From: CAYXDO01 sp964463485
Lineage (GTDB): Bacteria > Myxococcota > Kuafuiibacteriia > Kuafuiibacteriales > Kuafuiibacteriaceae
Assembly (NCBI GenBank): GCA_964463485.1
Contig: CAYXDO010000196.1
Location: 1-19,232 of the forward strand
Direction: 5' to 3'
DNA: 19,232 nt
Of this stretch, positions 14,286 through 19,232 are shown one piece after another; position 1 is the stretch's first letter; every line of letters starts with the position of its first letter. The notes beneath the pieces are model-generated. The model made no database searches. It was not told the DNA's origin and worked only from the letters and a program-made list of their open reading frames with translations. The position numbers and the translations under genes are program-made.

Positions 14286-14320
14286 TTGGCCGCGGGTTCT
14301 GAAGCGCCTAAGATTCCGTC
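14286..14320 (+). promoter_or_regulatory. Putative sigma70-type promoter, leaderless
   Basis: TTGGCC at 14286-14291 and TAAGAT at 14309-14314 are separated by 17 bp. TAAGAT fits TANNNT and ends 6 bp before the GTG at 14321. This is the same spacing as at 82-116, and no Shine-Dalgarno lies before the GTG. A leaderless transcript beginning at the start codon is inferred. Confidence 0.45.
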
Positions 14321-15310
14321 GTGCACCACGAGGGATGGAAGCGGCGAAGATGGCGTTGTTACTCGCTGGCTTTTGGGATCAGTCTGAGTGCATGTGAGTG
14401 CGGAGAGGAACCGGAGGAGCCGCCCGACGCGGGTCCGGCGGGATCTTCATTCTCCGTGATCCGCAGCGAGGCGTGGACCGACCCAGGAGCGGCGTTGGCC
14501 TTGGCGGAGCTTGTCGGCACGTCAAGTGCGCCGGAGGCGCTTGGGCGCCCTGGAGATCGAATGGGTCCTCGGAGTCTCGCGGCGGGACCGATGGGTGTGC
14601 TTCTGCTCGACGCGGTTCGAGGTCGCCTGATGAGCTTCTCGGTCGACGGCTCTACTCACTCCGTCTATCGGCAGGACCCTTCGTTAGCGGCAGCGCTCGA
14701 TGTCGTCATTGCGTCCGACGGAGTCATTTGGGTGCAAGCGGTGAGCCCCTGCGTTTGTGCGAGGAGGCTTGGACCTGGCGACGAGGTCGTCGATGTTCCG
14801 CTGGCCGAGGGTCTGATGGCGGCGAAGCTCATTCCGATGCCACGCGGCGATATGGCCATGGGCCCGAGCGAGCGAGTCGAAGTCAGGAGTATCTATGTGG
14901 ATGGAGCTCCGCTGTCGGAGGAGGAGCAGCTCGCCTCGAGGCCGACAGGGTTCGAGAGTCACGTCGAGATATTGCCGGCGCCGGAGGAGGCGTTGAGCTT
15001 CGTGACTTTGTCTGGGACGCGTCGTGTGGACCTCCCAGGGCGGCCACTGGCCGTCGAGCTGTTTGGCGCGGGCTGTAGGAATTCGTTTCAAGTGGCGGCG
15101 CTCGTTTTTTCGCGCGAGGAAGGTCTGCTGAACGTACTCACCATCCTCGATGAAGCCGGCGCCGTGGCACGGCAGGTTTCCGCGCCGGCGTCCGAGCAAT
15201 TCCGGACGACTCAGCGGTCGTTTGCTGCGAGCGGCGATGGAAGGGTCTTTCAGCTCCGAACGGGGGACGAAGGTTATGAGATCGTCGAATGGAATACGGG
15301 CTGCCCGTGA
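14321..15310 (+). CDS. Secreted lipoprotein, propeller-like, unknown function
   Basis: The 329-aa product starts at GTG with a very basic N-region (K-R-R-R-W-R) and a hydrophobic stretch ending in a lipobox (L-S-A-C, Cys25). It is followed by an acidic and Pro-rich linker (E-E-P-E-E-P-P-D), typical of an exported lipoprotein. Later segments such as GVLLLDAVRGRLMSFSVDG and AALDVVIASDGVIWVQAVSP look like beta-propeller blades. I recognise no catalytic motif. Cysteines recur in the mature part (S-P-C-V-C-A, A-G-C-R-N, N-T-G-C-P at the end). It lacks a Shine-Dalgarno and shares the leaderless promoter geometry of the lipoprotein gene at 117. The secreted cysteine-rich protein gene starts 7 bp after its stop, so the two are probably one operon. 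Confidence 0.82.
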   Translation: MHHEGWKRRRWRCYSLAFGISLSACECGEEPEEPPDAGPAGSSFSVIRSEAWTDPGAALALAELVGTSSAPEALGRPGDRMGPRSLAAGPMGVLLLDAVRGRLMSFSVDGSTHSVYRQDPSLAAALDVVIASDGVIWVQAVSPCVCARRLGPGDEVVDVPLAEGLMAAKLIPMPRGDMAMGPSERVEVRSIYVDGAPLSEEEQLASRPTGFESHVEILPAPEEALSFVTLSGTRRVDLPGRPLAVELFGAGCRNSFQVAALVFSREEGLLNVLTILDEAGAVARQVSAPASEQFRTTQRSFAASGDGRVFQLRTGDEGYEIVEWNTGCP

Positions 15311-15317
15311 GGTTCGC
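15309..15317 (+). promoter_or_regulatory. Shine-Dalgarno choosing the 15318 start
   Basis: GAGG at 15309-15312, partly inside the stop codon of the preceding gene (15308-15310), lies 5 bases before the ATG at 15318. That ATG starts a proper signal peptide. The open frame extends upstream to 15150, but that stretch overlaps the lipoprotein gene and is basic and not signal-like. Confidence 0.65.
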
Positions 15318-17246
15318 ATGAGCTCGAGCGATCGAGTCCGTCGTGCTGGACGCAGCCGGGCACTGACTCTGCTGGGGCTCGTGGCTATGACTCTGACCCT
15401 GATGAGTCGGCCGGCTGTAGCGCAGATCGCGTACGACGCAATCTTCTATCGGGCCCGCGCAGGTTTCAATCACTGCTACTTGCTTCGCGGCGAGGATGCG
15501 TGGAGCGCGAGGGTGATCAACGCGAGGATCGTACATCCGGCGACGTCGGGCACTCCGCCCAGGACATTCTGCGATGCCTACGCGACCAGTCCGAGCCAGG
15601 CAGCGGGCCTTCGAGACTGCGGGCCGCGCTGTTTCGCGGACTGCGCTTCTTTCGTTCGCCGCTCGTGGGCCGCTGGGCACAGCCGAGATTTGAAGGTCCT
15701 CGAGGCGCCCCAAGGAGGCAACTGCGCCGACCCTGCTGACTACGGCGGGTCGCGGTTCGTCACGGCGTCCGATGACGATGCCACCGTCGTTCAGGCGCTC
15801 GCTGACGCGCGCCCCGGAGATTGGTGCTCTCACGCCGATCACGTGGTGATGTTGTTCAAGCCGCAGGCTCCCAACAGTACGACTTGGACGACTTGGGAGG
15901 CGACTGACTCGCCCACTGGCATTGGTGTCTTGTCGAGGACGCTCTCACCTGGTTGGCTGAGGACGATAAGCGGGAACGCGTGCAAGTTTGACGACCCGAA
16001 TCGAGAGAGTGGCTGTTGGCACCCACCTTCCGTTCGCGCCGAAGGGCCGACGCTGGAGCTTCCCGGCAACGACAGTGAAGTCAGCGACGGTGATCTCGAC
16101 TCGCTGGTATTTCGGTTCAAGCGGCCGGAGAACTTCGCCGCAATCGGGGACTATCTGATTTGGATCCGGTGGCGCGGCGAGGGGGGCTCCGATAGCTCTC
16201 CGAATTGGGAGCACCGTTTGATTCGGGTTCCCATTTTCAGCTTTCGTGATGAGCCGGATCGACACTTGGCGACTTTGCCCGGCCTTCCGGGCGCCCGAGA
16301 CTTTCCGCTCGACGTCGGCGAGACTGATACCATCGTGTTGCCTTACAGTCGCTTGGCAAGCGCGCCCGTGGGAACGCCCGTGGACTTCAAGAATCCGGAC
16401 ACGGGCGAAATCACGGCGACTTGGCAGCCCAATGAAGGCAAGGCGCCACGGCCACCGGCGACCTTTTCGCAGACGGGATTGGTCCTGGAGCCGGGGAAGT
16501 CGTACTCCTGGCGGGCGAGGGTCGAGCGTTACGGAACGATGTCCTCCGACGGCCGCACGAGGACGTTGGAGGTCGTCGCGTGCAAGGCCGATCCCTCTGG
16601 GCGAGAGACGGTTGAGGACTGCAAAGAGGCTCACTGGTCGTCCGAGTTTCGCTTTCGGGTGGGCGGATGCTCGGATGATGCGTGTCGCCGAGGGGAGCCT
16701 CCGCCGGCCTCGATGGAGTGTGGCCCGGCGGTTCCGATCGATACGACGGTCTACACGTCGGGTTGTGGGACGGCGACTTTGCTGACCGCGGCGCCCTCTC
16801 CAGGTGACTTGCTCGAAGTCGACGTCACGGTCGGTTCCGGCATTTGTGATGGAGACGTCTGGGCGGTGCCGGCGGACTACGCGATCTACGGCGGTCAGAT
16901 GATTACGGGTGCCCCCGTCGACACGATGCCTTATGACTTTTGCTACGGGGGGGTCGCGCAACCCACGGCGATGGCCGGCCCTGCGACGCTCGTCCACTTG
17001 CCGCCCAACTCCGCGAACGTCCGTGTGCAGTTTCACATCCCCGAGTCGGCTTCAGGATGTATCGACTACGTGGGCGCCCAGTTCGGGGGTCAATGTTGTC
17101 CGTACATGAGTTCCTGTCAGCCCGGTGATCAATACATCGGCCCGATGGTCAACGTCTTTGGGACCGGAGGAACTCACGGTTGGTCGACGACGAGGATGTT
17201 TTCGCTTTCGGTCGGCGAGATCGCTCACGACGACAGCAACCTTTGA
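15318..17246 (+). CDS. Secreted Cys-rich protein with NlpC/P60-like motifs
   Basis: The 642-aa product has a Sec signal peptide with basic residues, a hydrophobic core (about 16-29) and a likely cleavage after A-V-A (35), giving a mature start QIAYDAIFY. Residues about 45-225 carry two motifs in the order of papain-fold NlpC/P60 or CHAP-like hydrolases. The first is DCASFVRRSW, with Cys109. The second is ARPGDWCSHADHVVMLF, with His175 as the likely catalytic residue after a G-D. It is followed by WEATDS (Glu194), similar to the V-I-E-A strand of these folds. Such enzymes cut peptidoglycan peptides or related amides. The rest contains Ig/fibronectin-like beta segments (about 243-370 and 430-490) and a cysteine-rich C-terminal part. 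No Pfam search was possible, so the activity is inferred and could be lost. It is probably co-transcribed with the upstream lipoprotein. Confidence 0.7.
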   Translation: MSSSDRVRRAGRSRALTLLGLVAMTLTLMSRPAVAQIAYDAIFYRARAGFNHCYLLRGEDAWSARVINARIVHPATSGTPPRTFCDAYATSPSQAAGLRDCGPRCFADCASFVRRSWAAGHSRDLKVLEAPQGGNCADPADYGGSRFVTASDDDATVVQALADARPGDWCSHADHVVMLFKPQAPNSTTWTTWEATDSPTGIGVLSRTLSPGWLRTISGNACKFDDPNRESGCWHPPSVRAEGPTLELPGNDSEVSDGDLDSLVFRFKRPENFAAIGDYLIWIRWRGEGGSDSSPNWEHRLIRVPIFSFRDEPDRHLATLPGLPGARDFPLDVGETDTIVLPYSRLASAPVGTPVDFKNPDTGEITATWQPNEGKAPRPPATFSQTGLVLEPGKSYSWRARVERYGTMSSDGRTRTLEVVACKADPSGRETVEDCKEAHWSSEFRFRVGGCSDDACRRGEPPPASMECGPAVPIDTTVYTSGCGTATLLTAAPSPGDLLEVDVTVGSGICDGDVWAVPADYAIYGGQMITGAPVDTMPYDFCYGGVAQPTAMAGPATLVHLPPNSANVRVQFHIPESASGCIDYVGAQFGGQCCPYMSSCQPGDQYIGPMVNVFGTGGTHGWSTTRMFSLSVGEIAHDDSNL

Positions 17247-17337
17247 GATGGGTGTGAGCTGCTTGGCTGCCGTCAGGCGTTTGTCGATGGTCACGACCGC
17301 TCGTGTCATGCGATGAGTCGTTCGAATCGGAGGCACC

Positions 17338-18018
17338 ATGACACGCAGGAAAAAGTCGGAAGCATCGAGCGGATCGCCCGTCGTCGTTGATGGAAGGAGG
17401 TTTCTGTTCACTGGAAAGCTCGCGTCGATGACTCGGTCTCAAGCCACTTCGTGGGTCGATGCGAAGGGCGGGGCCAACGCGAGCTCGGTTTCCAAGAACC
17501 TCGACTACCTCGTCGTTGGAGACGACGGCTCGTTCCTCCTCGGCGACGGCTCGAAGGGCGACAAAGTCGAAGCGGCCGAGAGGCTGATCGCGAATGGCTC
17601 CGCGTTGAAAATCATCTCCGAGACCGACTTTCTGATGGCCGTCGGCGCTCCAAAACCCGAGGCGCCGAAGAAGCGGAGGGTCAAGGAAGGGCCCAAGAAA
17701 GAGAGTGCTCCGATCGAAGGTGGCGCCTTTGATCCTACAGGCAAGAAGTTCTTGTTCACGGGCAAGCTGCTGTCGATGTCTCGTGCGGACGCGAATGCTC
17801 GGGTGAAATCGCTCGGCGGAATCTGCGCAGGTTCCGTGTCGAACGATCTCGACTATCTCGTCGTCGGGGACTCAGGATCACCGCTGTTTGGCGCCGGCGC
17901 GAAGGGCGAGAAAATCTTAGCGGCCGAGAAGCTGGTTACGAAGGGTGCAGGAGTCAAGATCATCACCGAGAGTGCGTTCATGGAAATGAAAGCGGCGTCT
18001 CGAACGAAGGTGAAATAG
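17338..18018 (+). CDS. Stand-alone tandem BRCT-domain protein
   Basis: The 226-aa product is two BRCT-like domains (about 17-103 and 133-218) joined by a Lys/Pro-rich linker (about 104-130). Each begins FLFTGKL-x-S-M-x-R and contains S-V-S-x-x-L-D-Y-L-V-V-G-D, K-G-x-K and A-A-E-x-L, ending in K-I-I-x-E-x-x-F. This is the BRCT style of bacterial NAD-dependent DNA ligase (LigA) and related DNA-repair proteins. By hand alignment the two copies match at about 45 of 86 positions, so an internal duplication is likely. There is no ligase or nuclease domain in the same frame. Two BRCT domains often bind phosphopeptides or DNA ends in other proteins, but that is not shown here. GGAGG at 17329-17333 with 4 bases to the ATG supports the start. 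It converges with the Uma2-type gene. Confidence 0.9.
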   Translation: MTRRKKSEASSGSPVVVDGRRFLFTGKLASMTRSQATSWVDAKGGANASSVSKNLDYLVVGDDGSFLLGDGSKGDKVEAAERLIANGSALKIISETDFLMAVGAPKPEAPKKRRVKEGPKKESAPIEGGAFDPTGKKFLFTGKLLSMSRADANARVKSLGGICAGSVSNDLDYLVVGDSGSPLFGAGAKGEKILAAEKLVTKGAGVKIITESAFMEMKAASRTKVK

Positions 18019-18059
18019 CTCGAGCGCGGGACGCGGGCGACGAGCTGTGCTTGCTGTGA

Positions 18060-18097
18060 CAGACTGGAGGTGGGCGTGGTCCCACCTCAGCCGTCTG
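18060..18097. terminator. Possible bidirectional terminator hairpin
   Basis: GAGGTGGG (18067-18074) and CCCACCTC (18081-18088) form a perfect 8-bp stem with a 6-base loop. CAGAC (18060-18064) and GTCTG (18093-18097) add five outer pairs across a small internal loop. The hairpin lies between two convergent genes and its right arm overlaps the stop codon of the minus-strand gene (18087-18089). No T-tract follows on either strand, so termination would not be of the classic type. Confidence 0.45.
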
Positions 18098-18965
18098 GAT
18101 CGATCCCAAGGGCGCGGAGCTTGAGGGCCAGAGCCGCCGCCCTCTCCTCGGCCCGCTGGACCTGCTGCTTGGCGTCCGCGGCTTCCCGCGCGGCCGTCGC
18201 GGCTTTCTCCTTGGAGTCCGCGGCCTGCTGCTTGGCGTCCGCGGCCTGCTGCTTGGCATCCGCGGCCTCCCGCGCTGCCTTCGCAGCTCGTTTCTCGGCC
18301 CGCTGCTTCGCGAGCCTTGCCGTGTGCGCATCCACGAGCAGTTCGGCGCGGTCATACACCTCGACCTTGAATCCTCGTGCGCGCCATTTCGACGCAGGAA
18401 GCACTCGGAAGCTCAGTCCAGGCACAGTGGCCGATTCGATTCTCCCGTTCGCATCGGGCGGGACCAATTCATATTTGCCATTCTCATCGAGTCGGTACAG
18501 CTCGAACGCTCGCGGGTCGCCCAGCTCGGGAAAGAGCAGCGCGAACTCCGGCACTTCGTTGGCCTCGTTCAGCCTCTTCTGCTGGAGCGTGTCCTTTCTC
18601 TCCCGTCGGATGTCGTTGGTGCTGACCACCTCGACCATGATTAGGAGCTGGTCCGCCACCACGGTCTCGGCGTCGTCGGTTCTCGCGAGCCCAGCGTCGC
18701 CGTAAAACGCCTTCTGCGCCCCGGAATCCGGGTCGAAGTACCAGATCGGATTGTCACGCAGGACGTGGAGCGAGCGCCGTTTGGCGATGGTCTCGGAGGC
18801 CTCGGCGAGCTTGTCTGCGGTCGCGTTGTGCTGCTGAGAGCCGGGCACGTCGAGCTCGGCGTCATAATACATGATCTCGGGGTCAGGCACGGCGTGCCGG
18901 CGCCGTTCGAGCTTCGCGACCGCTCGCAAACTGGGCGCTGACGCCAGCGGCCGAGCATGCACCAT
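18087..18965 (-). CDS. Uma2-family nuclease-like protein with coiled-coil tail
   Basis: The 292-aa product resembles Uma2 (DUF820) proteins, which have a PD-(D/E)XK nuclease fold. Candidate active-site positions are Asp90 in FYGDAG, Glu112 in MVEVVST and Lys130 in LQQKRLNEA, spaced as in that family (about 22 residues between Asp and Glu). The C-terminal part (about 213-282) is an Ala/Lys/Gln-rich coiled coil with AADAKQQ heptads. It ends ALKLRALGIDPDG, like the ends of many Uma2 proteins. The N-terminal start is uncertain: ATG 18965, GTG 18890 and ATG 18872 are all possible, and none has a strong Shine-Dalgarno. The DNA of the coiled coil is a 21-bp repeat. The cellular role of Uma2 proteins is poorly known; they are frequent in accessory regions. 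Confidence 0.82.
   Translation of the reverse strand: MVHARPLASAPSLRAVAKLERRRHAVPDPEIMYYDAELDVPGSQQHNATADKLAEASETIAKRRSLHVLRDNPIWYFDPDSGAQKAFYGDAGLARTDDAETVVADQLLIMVEVVSTNDIRRERKDTLQQKRLNEANEVPEFALLFPELGDPRAFELYRLDENGKYELVPPDANGRIESATVPGLSFRVLPASKWRARGFKVEVYDRAELLVDAHTARLAKQRAEKRAAKAAREAADAKQQAADAKQQAADSKEKAATAAREAADAKQQVQRAEERAAALALKLRALGIDPDG
18161..18286 (-). repeat. 21-bp tandem repeat inside the Uma2-like gene
   Basis: Six 21-bp units lie head to tail at 18161-18286. Units 1 (18161-18181), 4 (18224-18244) and 5 (18245-18265) are near identical (CCTGCTGCTTGGCGTCCGCG core). Units 2 and 3 and the last one (18266-18286) are diverged. Each unit codes one seven-residue heptad (AADAKQQ) of the coiled coil. 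The repeat is in frame, so gain or loss of a unit would change coil length by seven residues without a frameshift. Confidence 0.8.
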
Positions 18966-19000
18966 GCACCATCGTGGCTGCCGAGCGGCCGCGGCGTCAA
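18966..19000 (-). promoter_or_regulatory. Weak possible promoter of the Uma2-like gene
   Basis: On the minus strand TTGACG (19000-18995) is followed after 18 bp by CACGAT (18976-18971), ending 5 bp before the ATG at 18965. The -35 matches the consensus at 5 of 6 bases but the -10 is poor. No Shine-Dalgarno precedes the ATG, so a leaderless start is possible. The rest of 19001-19164 shows no feature that I can support. Confidence 0.3.
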
Positions 19001-19164
19001 GCAGCTCTCTGTCTCTCTCGAGATCGCCAGCTCAGCAACGAACACGCGATCTTTGATGCAGGAGATGGGAGCGCGCGTGGCCAGCCATCAAGCCCCGGTG
19101 CGCTGGACCGCCGGCTGCAAAGACACGGCTCGGCAGTGCTCCATTGGGGAATCGCGTCGGGCAC

Positions 19165-19232
19165 GTCGGAAGTCTGAGTCGGAAGTCTGAGTCGGAAGTC
19201 TGAGTCGGAGGTCTGAGTCGGAGGTCTGAGTC
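19165..19232. repeat. 13-bp tandem repeat at the window end
   Basis: Five head-to-tail 13-bp units start at 19165. The first three read GTCGGAAGTCTGA and the next two GTCGGAGGTCTGA, with the single A-to-G change shared by the last two. A sixth begins at 19230 and runs off the window. The array is intergenic as far as can be seen and is not the same sequence as the repeat at the left edge. Confidence 0.88.

Noticed and set aside
15945..17036. A 363-codon minus-strand frame opposite the NlpC/P60-like gene
   Set aside because: It is Arg-rich, has no motif or start signal, and is opposite a gene with a signal peptide and catalytic-type motifs.
17287..17309. Small hairpin (CACGA / TCGTG, loop CCGC) before the BRCT gene
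   Set aside because: The stem is only 5 bp with no T-tract and no conserved context to support a terminator or regulator.
18641..19045. A 134-codon minus-strand frame overlapping the start of the Uma2-like gene
   Set aside because: It overlaps the Uma2-like gene in another frame, is Ser/Arg/Pro-rich and shows no family pattern.

Overview
The window looks like chromosomal DNA from a high-GC, Gram-negative bacterium, most likely Myxococcota (Polyangia-like). This is inferred from the abundance of large secreted lipoproteins, a choice-of-anchor-D (HYDIN/ASPM-like) repeat lipoprotein, a big TPR protein, an esg-like E1 alpha/E1 beta gene pair, and an Uma2-type protein with an alanine-rich coiled-coil tail. 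No database search was possible. I see no rRNA, tRNA, CRISPR array, transposase or phage gene, and no gene-free stretch longer than 300 bases.

Layout. Bases 1-60 hold a mosaic 6/8-bp tandem repeat. It lies just upstream of a lipoprotein gene (117-1916) that appears to have a leaderless promoter. A 969-aa TPR protein gene follows (2036-4945). It converges, with only 12 bp between, on a minus-strand pair: a choice-of-anchor-D lipoprotein (9193-6254) and, 36 bp downstream of it, a membrane-anchored protein of unknown function (6217-4958).

A divergent intergenic region (about 9194-9353) separates this pair from a tight plus-strand operon: E1 alpha and E1 beta of a thiamine-diphosphate 2-oxoacid dehydrogenase (9354-11447), chorismate synthase aroC (11451-12560) and a polytopic GT-C-like membrane protein (12557-14149). 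Gaps are 3 bp, 3 bp and a 4-base GTGA stop/start overlap, so the four genes are probably translationally coupled. No E2 or E3 gene is present here. A second lipoprotein (14321-15310) has a promoter of the same geometry as the first. It is followed after 7 bp by a secreted, cysteine-rich protein with NlpC/P60-like Cys/His motifs (15318-17246).

The right end holds a two-BRCT protein (17338-18018), a hairpin at its convergence with an Uma2-family nuclease-like gene (18965-18087, minus), and a 13-bp tandem repeat that runs off the window end.

Nothing here amounts to a recognisable defence or mobile system. The most distinctive signals are the matched leaderless promoters of the two lipoprotein genes, the hidden NlpC/P60-like catalytic motifs, the aroC coupling with an altered conserved motif, the patterned cysteines of the anchor-D lipoprotein, and the tandem repeats at both edges.
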